From: Gracilaria gracilis
Lineage: Eukaryota > Rhodophyta > Florideophyceae > Gracilariales > Gracilariaceae
NCBI GenBank assembly: GCA_030374805.1
Contig: JARGSG010000027.1
Coordinates: 558,001 to 622,000 of the forward strand
Reading direction: 5' to 3'
DNA length: 64,000 nucleotides
In this document: positions 19,398-30,477 of the stretch, piece after piece
How the letters are laid out: each line of letters opens with the position of its first letter
Position numbering within the stretch: position 1 is the stretch's first letter
Program-made: the position numbers and the translations under genes
The notes under the pieces: generated by a model
Database searches by the model: none
What the model was told of the DNA's origin: nothing
What the model saw: the letters and a program-made list of their open reading frames with translations, nothing else

Positions 19398-22300
19398 ATC
19401 GTGGCGTGTGCAGTGGCGGAACGACGCGAGCAGCCGCACGGCGACGCGGCGCTTCGGTTTGTTGTTGTTCTTGACAGCGACGTGTCACGGCGGGGTGCTT
19501 TGGTGCGCCTTTTTTTTGAATGCGAAATCAAAACGTGGCCGCCGCGCGCGCAGTTTGCGCGCGCTGCCGCGTGCTGCGCGGTGACGCCTTCTGCTGCGCT
19601 TTTTGGCCACCGCTTCTGCCCGGTTTGAGAGGCTTAGATATGTATCTACAACGGTAGTCTGTTTGCAGCATTGCTTGCCCCAGTCCTCTTAAACGCCTTT
19701 GTGGGACACTCAGTGAAATTGGCCGATCCATAGGCCCAAGTGTTTCGACCCTCGTTCGGAAAAGCTTGTGCATCTCATACACAAGTCTCCATACGCTTCG
19801 AAACAAGAGGCGGCAGACCACTTTAGATAAGAAGACTTCGTATAACAACTCTGGACGTACAATAGCTCTCATTGCGATCGGCTCTGCTCGGTTCACAATT
19901 CGAATCCCACTCAACCTAAACCGCTTATTTTTGGCACCATCTCGTGTTTTGTGGAACCAAATTCCATTTCCTTTCGTCTCAGATCTTGCAGGTGCCAAAA
20001 AGGAAGCGGAGGTACGTGAGTTTTTCACGTACACCTCCGGAAGAAATTCGACGAGCGATAAAGAGAAAAGGGGATTCTTGGCATGGTCAGATGGAGGCGA
20101 AACCAGCGCAAACGAGAAAGTACTCGTCCCATAGTTCCATACTTTGCTGTCTGATCTATTATCCTCTCTCCACCCACACTATCTACGTAGTCCTTATTCG
20201 AACGACGCCTCGTGGACACCAGCTGTGAACATCCGTTACGAAGACAATTTCTTACCTTTCGCAAGGGATCGGGAGTGTCTTATTACATTATACAAAGCGG
20301 GAAATCGAATCAATTAACGAATACATAAGGCCAACAATTCACCATAGATTTAAAGCGCAGTGCTTCAATAACAATGCATTTTCTATAGAGAAAAGTTGCT
20401 CTTGTAACCCCTCATAATGACAATCTCAAATGAGCATTATAGAGACAACGAAGTTCTCGAGCACATCAAGAAGGACAATTGAGACACGGTCAACCTCATG
20501 AGCGACGTCCAGCCTTCCTAATGTGCAAGAACTAGATAGTCGAAATTCCTTCTGTTCGATGTTCTCACTCTCTGTTTAATACATTTATCTCCGCTCGAGT
20601 ACGTGACATGAAAATGTACACTGGTTAGAGGGAACGAGATTATGTTGGAGCAAACGATACAATATCGTATCTAGGCTGTGGCATGTGAAGAAATTATTGT
20701 ACCTGCTCCGACAACGTTGTCGCCCAAGTCAGTTCGTTTAATTACTGAAGTAGATCATAGAGGAGTACTCTCATTTGGATGATGGTTATAGAACAAATCG
20801 TTCTACCCGCCCATTTAACTGGGGATGGTAACACCGGAACATTCACCTGGGAAATCCACGGAGATACCAGAAAGTCCTCCAAAACATTTAGAGTGATTTA
20901 CTCCTTCTAGACGCATTTGAGTGGCACCCACATGTGGTAGCGTTCAAGATCTGTTCGATTTCTATCTGTATAATGCGACCAACAAAGCTCTTGTCGAAAT
21001 CTGTTTGATCCTACATGATCATCGGCGTGACAAATCTTGTATTCAAGAAGATGCTTTGGTTTACACGGCGTCAAACTTACGAAAAAGACATTCGTGTCGT
21101 GATCGTACCTCTTCTTATTCCGTGTCCTCTCGCACTCATCTGATATTACATTTCTTCACTGTGGTTCAGACGCAAAGAGAGGGTTTGAAGCTTCTTGGTG
21201 AGGCATGAAATCCTTATTCAATCGTTGACAAGTGCTCAGGGGTCAATTGTCCGTTTTTCAGTGCTAAATCGGCGGCGCATTGCCAACAATAGGAGCCACA
21301 ACAAGAAGCAGCTTTCTTTTAATCCGAAGGGGGATGTATCCGAAGTTTGGATGCAGCTTGAAATTCGTAAAACAAAGGTACAGTCCCCAAAAGGATAATT
21401 GTTTTTTTGCTTCTGTCGCCCATAACTGGTCGAAGTCGTCCGATTGGAATAGAATAAAGATAATGAGGAAGAAGGAGAACCACAAGCGGTGGGTGACATT
21501 ATTTTTAAAGCAGTGTAAGTTCGAAACTTAGTGTTGCCTTTTTCCATGAGATCCACTGGGATTTCGTTGACATTATTGAAGTTGTTGTCAAGTGAATGAA
21601 ATCTTTTATCACCTGTAGCATCACATCAGCGAGATGGAGAAGGCCAGGCTCTGAACTGCGCCAACATTTTCATTCAGTAACTGTTAGGTCTAGTTGGTGA
21701 TGAACTCGAGTATGAGAAAGGAGTAATGGTTTTGCTTACGTACAGTCTTTTGATTCACCAGAGGGCTGGTCTCGTTGTTTGGAATGCACGTGCGCGGTGA
21801 AGCTGAGCCATTGAATTGTGTGTTACCGGCTAGGCTTTAACGCATGTAGCACCAAGAGTGGCATGGCTGTCGGTAATTTTATGTACATTAACAATGCCTC
21901 AATGGTTTTGAGATATGAGAAGGGGTTCATTCTGTTAAAACACTATGGAGTGGGCGTACAAAAAGCCTTACATCCGCAACACGGCGGTGACGAATTTGTT
22001 AGTAACGATATAGTTGTTCTGTGGGGTAGAAAATGGTGGACTTGATGGATTGTTCAGTTCTATAGCTGCGGCACGAAAGAAGTAACTCGTTGTGAACAGC
22101 ACACAGGTTTAAATCACAGTGTGTAGTAAGTGTTACGCAGATCGTAAGCGCCAATTGGAATTTGATGGTTCCAAACGAAGTCTTGAGAGAGGGTGTTTTG
22201 TTGGTTTACTGTGAGCATGTACAACACACGAAATGCATTTGGTGGAATGAAAAGTGCGATTGAAGGCGAGGTGTGGATGTGCCTCCGTAGTACAAAGCAA

Positions 22301-24050
22301 GAATTTGTGTAGACATGTGAAATGAGTTTGGTAATGACACGACTGTGTTCACGCGTGGTACACACAAGCACAAGATAAAGAGGGTCATTTCGGACGGCGA
22401 GCCATGTAAAGTAACGAGCGGCGAGTGTGAATGGTGAGCGGTGTGGCGATGCGACTGTATGTGTACTAGGACTAGCTACGCGACAATAAGAGGTGCTCGG
22501 AAGTGATACGCGATTAGTTTACGACATTGGAAAGGTGATATGTAGGATTTGGCTCGTAATGCATTTAGATCTGAGAGCCACAAGGGCAAAGTGCTTATTT
22601 CATCGGAGGCAGCAAGAAGTACAGCAAATGCGCGCATGGAGATGCAGCAGCAGTGGAAAGGTTTGGCGCGTTGTGTTCATTGTTGGGCACGACAAGAAAG
22701 CACGCGTTGTGGGTCTTAGCTTCGACACACATTACATCCAGAGTGCTCACTTCAACGACGGTCAGGGACAAAGAAAAAAACGCGTTGGCAGCGCACGACC
22801 GGCAGCACGGGGATGGGTGACAAGCAAGCGTGCCACAACAGGAACGTGCGAAGGTATCTAGCCATACTTGGTCGCGCATGGCTTGAAGGGCGAACAGTGG
22901 GTCAGCCATGCAATGGGGCTGAAGTTGTGCCACCTTACCGTTGGTAGATATATACATAAGGCAGCGATGGGTTGAAAGCTGCTAGTCAGTGACACGTGGC
23001 AACGATCGTTACAAAGACGAGGTGCCGTCGGTAAGGGGGGTTAAAGTTACCGTTGGCACAGTAACTGCAACAGATGAGCGGTGAGAACGGGGCGCAGCTA
23101 CACCGCCAAGACGTTGGCTGCCGGAAGCACCGCAGCACAAGTTGCTGCACAACCACAGGATGGCGCGCGGGAGCAAGCGCCACGCCATCTTGCGTAACAC
23201 GCTAGGTTACGCCGCTGCGCATGTGCACGTTTAACGCACGTGGAGCACGTCTCGCGCGCGTATAGCCCCGGTAGCCGGCGCTTTTAGACGCGCGTCACGT
23301 GCCATGCAGGACGAAGCGTCGTACCAGCGCGACACGTTGAAAGGCAAGCGCCGTGACGGCAGCTTGTTGGTTGCGCGCTTCGTTGTGCTGCGTGTCATTC
23401 GTGTTTTCCAATGCCGTACGCGTGGATGTTTTACATACAGCTCACGCCTTGTAACGGCGCGCAGCGTGCACCAATTCGTGCATCTCGCTGCTCTCATCCC
23501 CTTCGCTCCCAGCGCACGGTGCGTTCCTCTACGGCTCACCATGTGCTGCACAGCCTCCTTTGCCCGTCCTACAGTACAAACATCCCCGCCCTTGCCCTTG
23601 AACGCGCCCAATGCTCAGCTACAGCGCTATCTGAGGTTAGCGTTCCTACCAGCTAGTACCCTAGTACCACTATCATATCTCGTGATGCCACGCCGCGAGC
23701 TGTGTCCGAGCTCCAAGAGCTTGTTCTGCACAAATGGATGCACCTTCGAAGGAGGAACCGTTGAGGCTCATCCCTTTAAAATACACTGTTCTTGCCCTGG
23801 CCCCTCTTCCTGTGCTGCACATATCCTACCACCTGTAAAACGTGCACAACACAGCGCACCCTGTACAGTAACCTTACTCTGTCAAGTACTTGATTCATCA
23901 ACATGCTTCCACCCGCACAAACCGCACGCTAAACTATATCGTGCGCCTGCTGCGCTTGTCGTTTCAATATGTCATTATTTTATTGGTTCGAAGCGCGCTG
24001 CAATCTGAGCTCAAACACAGCTCTCCGCCAGCTCAATGTTTTGGCTGCCC
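19398..24050. other. 4.6-kb region with no recognisable gene
   Basis: This stretch starts as GC-rich promoter DNA of the coiled-coil gene, becomes AT-rich with dense stops from about 19.6 to 22.9 kb, and GC-richer again from 22.95 to 23.6 kb. Several open frames of 60-230 codons exist on both strands, but none shows a domain, family motif or consistent composition. I found no tRNA or snRNA that holds up. It marks the change from the gene island to the transposon region. Confidence 0.4.
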
Positions 24051-24381
24051 GAGTAAAGGGGGGTTTCGACAAAAGTTGGACGGAGAATGCAACTTTTGGA
24101 CAGACGGTGTGTTACATATTTGTGAGGTTTTTTGAAACAAATGCATTCTTTCTCCTCTGATCTCAGCAAAATCCTTAGCTTCTCAGTAAACTATGACAGA
24201 AAACAGGTGGATGAAATTAAAAACAAAACTGACAGTACAGTAGCTCACCATTCAAACCACAACTGGCGCGCTTTTCAGGCGTTCAAACCACAAAGCGGAC
24301 GCACAAGACTCTCGAAGCGGCCACGATGTATTGAAACGCATTTTTCAAATCGTAACGAGACTGCTGATAGAGAGCATCTCA

Positions 24382-26067
24382 ATGGCTCCCCGCAACAGGC
24401 GTTCAGCCTACCGAGAGGCTAAGCTCCAAAAAGCCATTGATGCGGTGAAAAGCGGTATGCCGTATAGAACAGCCGCCGACAAGTATCACGTACCCAAATC
24501 AACACTGCATTACCGCGCCACAAAACCCAAGCAAAAACCAGGGCGCAAAATTGCCCTATCTCTACAAGAAGAGCAGGGGATTGTTGATCTGCTTTTGCGG
24601 TTTGCAGCCAAAGTAATCCCTTTGAACGAGCATCATCTACTCGAGGCTGTTCGTATATTATGTGAAAGCATGCCCACATCGCGCTGTCTCTGTTTGCCGT
24701 TTCGCAACTGCACTCCCGGACCATCGTATCTTCGCAACTTTGGGAGAAGGCACAAAAAGCAGTTAGCATTTTGCAAGCCATTGCGGCAGGAAGCGAAACG
24801 CTTTGCAGCAGTAAACGCCTCCACTATAACAAAGCACTTCGCGACGGTGGGAAAATTGATTGAAGAAAACAACATAGACGCGGACCGCTTCTTAAATTTA
24901 GATGAAGCCAGTTTCACGCCTGACAAAGATGTTAGCGGCGTGGGATCCAGGAAACGGCTTCTGCCGCGTCATGGTTCTCGAGATATACGAAGTTTGGACT
25001 TCAAATACCGCCACCGAGTTACTTGCATGGCCACCATTAGCGCAGCTGGAGAGCGTGGACCTCCACTTTTTATATTCAAGGGAACAAGAATTCCGACGAG
25101 GCGAGTTGTCTGCAATGGAGTGGAAGTAGAAGAGACTTCTGTTTGCAGCCTTCCACGAGGAGCAATGGTGGCAACGCGGCCGGATACTGGTGGGATTGAC
25201 ACGGAAAATTTTCTTGCTTGGGCTGGCGAGTTCGTTACATCGATTAAGTACTTAACCGAGAATGAGAGGAAGGTTCTGTTGACGTATGATGGGTACCGCT
25301 CCCATTTAAGTTTGCAGGTTCTCGAACTGTTTATGGAAAACAACATAATGGTTTACGCACTTCCTGCTCATACTTCCGGAAAAACACAGCCCCTAGACAC
25401 TGTGCTCTTCTCTGCATACAAGCAGGCCCTGAATGAAGTGACAGCAGAATGTGCAATGGCTTCCTCGCTCTCCAACATCGATTTATTTGGATACTGCGCT
25501 TTGCTACGTGCCTCGTATGAGAGGTCCTTCACATTTGATAACATTCGTGCTGGGTTTCGTAGGGCTGGACTGTGGCCGTTGGATCGTTCGCGTCTTCTTA
25601 ATACTCCGCTTCGTGCTACCGCTGAGCCCGATAGTGAGATACTGTCAGTCGAAGAGCTGGAGCATAGTTTTCTACACAGACAGGAAGAAGTTAAGAAATC
25701 AATTCTGGGAGAGGACGCTACTGTACTGGCCTGCGGGTATGCGGACACAAGGGAGGGCTGTGTAATGACATCGCGAAAGGTGATGGAGCTTATGCGGGAA
25801 AAGTCTACTAGAGACGTTGCAAAAAAGCGCGTAGAAGAGGAGCAGCGATTGAAACGGGCAAAGGAGGCAGAACGGCGTCTAGCCATCAATCTTGGTAACG
25901 CTCGGGAGTACCACAAGAAGCCTCACAACGCTCGCTCTGCTCTCTGTGGACTCCCGCTCGCGGATTACCTTGGCAAGCTGAGACCCCTTGCCGAAAGAAG
26001 AGCTCTCGCTCGAGCTGGCACGGCGGCGAGACGTTTGGACGCGGCGCGGCGTGCTACCGAGGAGTGA
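24382..26067 (+). CDS. pogo/Tigger-type transposase (HTH_psq plus DDE_1), intact
   Basis: Seen: 561 residues with no stop or frameshift. N-terminal helix-turn-helix of the Psq type (about 12-45: AIDAVKSGMPYRTAADKYHV, PKSTLHYR). DDE_1 catalytic core: LNLDEASFT with D174, LLTYDGYRSH with D303, and TQPLDTVLF with D339, which gives a DD35D spacing. The C-terminal third is Arg/Glu/Ala-rich with a KRVEEEQRLKRAKEAERRL coiled coil. Role: cut-and-paste transposase of the Tc1/mariner-pogo group, or a domesticated descendant. The start at 24382 (MAPRNRRSAYREAK) is the first ATG in frame. All three catalytic Asp residues and the full reading frame survive, unlike every other transposase in this window. 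That suggests recent arrival or selection. Confidence 0.9.
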   Translation: MAPRNRRSAYREAKLQKAIDAVKSGMPYRTAADKYHVPKSTLHYRATKPKQKPGRKIALSLQEEQGIVDLLLRFAAKVIPLNEHHLLEAVRILCESMPTSRCLCLPFRNCTPGPSYLRNFGRRHKKQLAFCKPLRQEAKRFAAVNASTITKHFATVGKLIEENNIDADRFLNLDEASFTPDKDVSGVGSRKRLLPRHGSRDIRSLDFKYRHRVTCMATISAAGERGPPLFIFKGTRIPTRRVVCNGVEVEETSVCSLPRGAMVATRPDTGGIDTENFLAWAGEFVTSIKYLTENERKVLLTYDGYRSHLSLQVLELFMENNIMVYALPAHTSGKTQPLDTVLFSAYKQALNEVTAECAMASSLSNIDLFGYCALLRASYERSFTFDNIRAGFRRAGLWPLDRSRLLNTPLRATAEPDSEILSVEELEHSFLHRQEEVKKSILGEDATVLACGYADTREGCVMTSRKVMELMREKSTRDVAKKRVEEEQRLKRAKEAERRLAINLGNAREYHKKPHNARSALCGLPLADYLGKLRPLAERRALARAGTAARRLDAARRATEE

Positions 26068-26351
26068 CGTGCGCAGTGATGACGTGGTGTTCGAATTTGG
26101 TTCAATAAATGACGTTTTTGCCGGGCCACACAAGACAATGTGTCCGATCTTTTTGGAACAAATCTGTTCAATAGCTCTCTTTTGCCTAACAGCGACAATC
26201 TGTCACTGTATATTCGTCAGTGACCTGTCATTTCTATGGCTTCGATGGACAACAGCGTTTTATGCCTGCTTTCAATACGTTTTTGAAACAAGAAAATTGG
26301 AAGCATACTGGTGGACTTACAACAGTTTTATTCTCGGCCGTCCAAGAATTA

Positions 26352-26369
26352 CCCCCCCCCCCCCCCCCC
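26352..26369. repeat. Run of 18 cytosines at the right end of the pogo element
   Basis: A pure C18 homopolymer forms part of the right terminal inverted repeat. The left terminus has only G6 at the equivalent position. Confidence 0.9.
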
Positions 26370-26545
26370 TTCACATACAGTGCGCAAAACGGCTATACGA
26401 CACCCCAGGTTTCAGCCCGCACATGCGCTGGTGATGCAGCTTACGATTAGTGCTTTACATAGACTATCCGTTACATAAAAGAGAATAAAACGAGTCTTGT
26501 CTCTTTCTTCAAAGAGCCGCCATTCTCGCGTTAAAACAAAACCGC

Positions 26546-27757
26546 TACTACGCGCCGCAAAGTGGCTATACGACAGGTATACCATTTGTAGAAAACACAG
26601 CCAATAACACGAACCTCAATAGACAAAACACCAGTACTCAGTCTGAAAGGAACCTTCGAATGTAGTACATTCTTTTGACACACAAAAAACATGCCGTTAG
26701 GCCAATTTCTAACCGACAAGGAAAAAGGCGAAATGGAGGCCTTTAAAGCAAGTGGCCGCTCTGTGGAAGCCATTTCAAGAAACATTGGACGCAGCAAATA
26801 TTTGATATCTTGCTATTTGAAAAACCCTGCCAAATATTGGAAGCGTAAAACGCCTGCAAGAGTAACAAAACTGTCGGTCACCGCCCGCCATCAGTTGATT
26901 AGAGAAGCAGCAAACGGTCACCAATCCGCATCGCCACTAAAAATCGCCCTTCGGTTGCCGATATTGAAGCGTCGTGTGCAGCAAATTTTTTTGCAGACGT
27001 CGCAGCTGAATATTAGGAAGATTAAAAAGACTTCACCACTACAGTATCACCACAAACTAAATCGCCTCAATTAAACAATACGTAGGCATGCATTGGCACT
27101 TGGAGATTGAGAACGTGTTGTGTTTTCTGATGAGAAAAAGTTTAACTTGGATGGCCCGGACGGCTTTGCGTACTTTTGGCACGATATGCGGAGAGAGGAG
27201 AGGATCATGTCTAAACGACAAAAGAGGGAAGGTGGGGTCATGGCTTGGGCATGTTTTTTAGAAACTGGTGTAGGAACATTGGCAGTTTTACATGGTGATC
27301 AAGATTATAAAAAGTACATGAAGACACTTAAGGACTATTTACTGCCGTATGTGGCGAGGTCTTACGTACGGAGTTGGGTTTTCCAACAAGAAAATGCTGC
27401 AATTCATACGTTTAAGTTTACTAGAGACTGGTTTTCGTCAAATAATATGGAGGTTATGGACTGGCCTGCCCGTAGCCCAGATTTGAACCCAATTGAAAAC
27501 CTTTGGGGCTTGCTGGCGAGGCGTTTGTACGCGGACGCAAGGCAGTTTCTCTCGGTGGAAGAGCTGGTAGACTGTGGTGTGTCAGAGTGGAACAAGGTGG
27601 ACCGTAACACGTGTTACAACCTTGTCCAAAGTATGACAAGGCGTTGTGCGTCTGTCTTAGAAAGACAGGGAATGAAAACGGACTACTAGCGCCACTCTAG
27701 CATGCGTAATGTGTCACAGTTTTCCACCGGTCGTATAGGAATTTCACCCCTTGAGTA
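26546..27757 (+). mobile_element. Tc1/mariner-like element, degenerate
   Basis: A broken DD34E transposase is flanked by inverted ends. The left starts TACT and reaches CTATACGACAGG; the right, on the minus strand, starts TACT and reaches CTATACGACCGG. Both begin at a TA, the usual target. A further end-like copy (TACAGTGCGCAAAACGG then CTATACGAC) lies at 26375-26400, so another copy may have been nested nearby. Confidence 0.5.
26691..27689 (+). pseudogene. Tc1/mariner-type transposase pseudogene
   Basis: One frame runs from MPLGQFLTDKEKGEMEAF (helix-turn-helix, with AISRNIGRSKYLISCYL) to a stop at 27689, broken by TAA at 27072 and a TGA about 35 bp later. The catalytic half has VVFSDEKKFNLDGPDG, QQENAAIHT and ARSPDLNPIENLWG. 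Thirty-four residues separate the second and third acidic positions, a DD34E layout, but the second is Glu (QQEN) where the family has Asp. The TGA falls just before ERVVFSDE, where a Trp is common in this family, so TGG to TGA is plausible. Inference: inactive remnant. Confidence 0.8.
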
Positions 27758-28891
27758 ACCTTTTAGAGGATATCTTTGTTTTTGATAAAGCTTTGGCGCT
27801 CTTACTGATTTCCTTTTATTCTCTTTTATACTAGCGTGAAGTGCACAGACTTTGGAGCCTCATGGAGGGAGAATGTGCCGGCAACGAACGAATCTGTGGG
27901 GTTTCGTATAAGCATTTCGCTCACTGTATACTGTTAGTTTATCGTAGTACGCGGCAAGTAGCCGACGCAGGACGGACAAGCGATGTTTGGTTAGTTAAAC
28001 TAATCTAATAAAGAGCAAATTTTCTAGAGTGCAGAGAGACGCATTTGCAAAACCGCAAGATCTTCTTGCCTTGTCTTCATTGTACAACACAATTATCTCA
28101 AACTCCTCCCGTTCATACATCAATCTGGATTTGAAAACGTCAACAGCTTTTAAATCTTGTGGTTACAAGCACACTTTTTTTATCCTTATAACATGTCTTC
28201 TTCCCCTTCCCCTTCCTCTTAAACGGTGGCAAAGTATGATTGTCTCATGCGATCTCTTTTGATCGTGGAACCTACAACATATATTGTTGTTTAGCTGCGT
28301 GTCATTGTAAATTATGTTTTTTCAATGTACATGCTCAACGATTACTTTAGATCTTTTATTCCATTGTCTGCTTTTTGTAAGGATAACAGTGGAACCATGA
28401 AAAAATGATTACTTCTTCTCCAATGAACATTCTCACTCCGGTTTTTTTCAACCGTTTTGTGTCTCTCGTTCAGTTGCTTCGCAGTGTTGCCCCTTCGTAT
28501 CAACGGAACGATGTTCCAAGTCAAACTATGTCGTCTTCCATTTTTGGTTTTGTAACACATCCTACCAATCAACGATTACCCATATATCGTTCATGAACTT
28601 TACATCCGCTTTTATTGACACAGTAATGCCTAAAACAACATTCAATTAACAGGAATGATGTATAAAAAGTTCAATAAGGTACATATGTAGTACACGAAGT
28701 AGTGAAGTGAAAAGAAAAATATGGTAATCGGTAACGATGAATCATAAATTCTAAAAAGTATAAAAACCATCTAATGTGCGGAATCGTTTTTACGGCTTTG
28801 CCCCAGAACATCCCGGGAGGCACTATCTTCCCTATCTCTAAATATATTTCACCAAGATATCTCCGGGAGTGGAAAAATGGCGATGACTCCA
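27758..28891. other. Intergenic filler between transposons
   Basis: About 1.1 kb of AT-rich sequence with dense stops and no recognisable gene or repeat. It separates the Tc1-like element from the left LTR. Confidence 0.35.
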
Positions 28892-29140
28892 TGTAACCAG
28901 ACCAAGTAGGTAGCCTTGGGAGAAAGAGGTTCGATGTCCTCAAGTTTTACTGAGGGCGGTGAGAAACTATCTTAAGTACTGTAGTGGTTCTACCAAACCA
29001 CCAGCTACGAGTAGAATGCTAACTGCGTAGGATGCTCTCACAATTCAGGTACTTGTGTCTGAATTGGGAAAGACCGTTTTGGGTCCCAACAGCAGCGTCT
29101 ACGCCTACTCCGTAGCCTGCAGATGCCCAAAGAGGCTACA
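28892..29140 (-). repeat. 3' LTR of the gypsy element
   Basis: 249 bp, beginning TGTAACCAGACC and ending GGCTACA on the plus strand. It differs from the other LTR at 8 positions by my count, about 97% identity. Confidence 0.92.
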
Positions 29141-29150
29141 CTTCTCTCTC

Positions 29151-30477
29151 TCAAAGACCCAAAACGTGTCGGGCTTTGATAACCAGATGTTTGAGTGTGG
29201 CTTTGCGTTTCAAAAGCCGAAGCACCATCTTTGGAACACCTTTGTACACTCTAGTAATGGGTTCTAGAGTGTCTTCTGAGTTTGGAAGAACTTTCCAACG
29301 GATATGTACCAACAGATCATCGTCGTTTTCGACAAGTCGTAGAAGACGTGCAACAACCATTCCGGTCTCAGATGATACAACATGAGACATTATTGCTTCT
29401 GTGTCCAAGGAACGATCGTGATAAAACTTCAATCTTGAAGAATGTTTTTCTGTAGCAACACCGTTACGTATATCTTCAACAAGATAAACGTAATCTGAAA
29501 CCGGTCGCACAATCCGACGAGGTCCCCGCCAGCGCAGAGCAATTTTCTCTCCAGCATAAAATTCTTCTCGTGCAACAAGCACAAAATCGCCTTCAGTGAA
29601 ATTTGCTAAAGTTCCTCTCGAGGCAGTTTCACGAGATCTTTGTCGATTCGTAGAGAGCGCTTCTTGTACCATGGGTCGGAGCTGGGCAGTAAGCTCTTGT
29701 AGCTTCTCCACGTTCACCGCGCGTTCTCTCAGAGCGTCCGTAATGCTTATCGGAGTCGTATTCTGCGAGCGCATGAATGTTGAGATGGGTGAAGTGGGTT
29801 TCATACCAGTAAAAGCTGATATCGGTGGCACTTTTCTGCGATGAGAGGAGAAAGTGTTGTTCAAAATGCTCTGAACGATTGGGAGGGACGTCCGTCCATT
29901 CCTGAAAGTCCAATTGTAGCTCTGGCTTAAGAGCGCGGAAGAGGCGAAGCAGTTCTCTTCCAAGACGTTCCACGGCGCCGTTGCTTTACGGCGTGTATGG
30001 CAGCGTAAACTTGTGTGGTACGTTCAAACCCTTTGTAACCTTTCGGACCGTTTCGTTCTTGAAATGAGTTGGTCCGTCGGAAAGAATTCCGTCAGGTACG
30101 TTGAATGCGGCACACCAATCAATGATGGCATTGGCAGCGTTTTCTGCCGAAGTGTCACAGAAGGAGTACAGCCATTTGTAATCAGAGTGGTCGTCTCGGA
30201 GCATCAATATGTACTTCTGACCATTGTGACTCGCTCCTATCTAGATGTAGTCGAATTGCAACAAGTTGTTTGGCGAAGTTACATGCCTTGCTGGGCCGTA
30301 TGGGCGTGGTTCTTTGTTTCCACCTGTAGTAGAGAGGCAATGGATGCATGCTTTGACAAAAGCTTCTACATCTGCCTTCATCCCGTTCCAGAAAAAGTAT
30401 TTTCGCAAAACCTCATTCGTGGAAGCCTTCGCGCGATGCCCACTCGGACCAGTGTGCGCAATGATGCATATACGCAG
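29151..30477 (-). pseudogene. Integrase and chromodomain-like part of gypsy pol, broken
   Basis: Zinc domain AHTGPSGHRAKA and CIHC, then the DDE core: LQFDYI, ILSDGPTHFKN and SNGAVERLGREL. The C-terminal region has LRWRGPRRIV and a chromodomain-like LVHIRWKVLP and SEDTLEPITRVYKGVP. In-frame stops are TAG at 30241-30243, right after DYI, and TAA at 29986-29988, where related integrases read P-Q-S-N-G. A frameshift near 29885 joins EWTDVP to the PIVQSILNNTF frame. All family signature residues are otherwise readable, so decay is recent. Chromodomain-bearing integrases are known to target heterochromatin. Confidence 0.88.

Larger units (their letters stand above)
24054..26372 (+). mobile_element. 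pogo-type DNA transposon with G-rich terminal inverted repeats
   Basis: The intact transposase gene is flanked by matching inverted segments. On the left, AAAGGGGGG is followed within 40 bp by TTGGACGG-AGAAT-CAACTTTTG. On the right, read on the minus strand, a run of 18 G then TAATTC, TTGGACGG, CCGAGAAT, AAAACTGTTG. The 2.3-kb size suits pogo elements. Exact ends and the expected TA duplication are not clear; a TA lies at the left edge. Confidence 0.55.

Noticed and set aside
19850..19935. tRNA-like stretch with GGTTCACAATTCGAATCCC
   Set aside because: It resembles a T-arm box, but the flanking bases do not pair into a T stem, and no D arm or acceptor stem can be built on either strand.
23304..24008. 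Open frame of 234 codons on the plus strand
   Set aside because: Begins with ATG but has no domain, repeats Cys/Pro/Ser-rich low-quality composition, and competes with similarly long frames on the other strand in GC-richer DNA.
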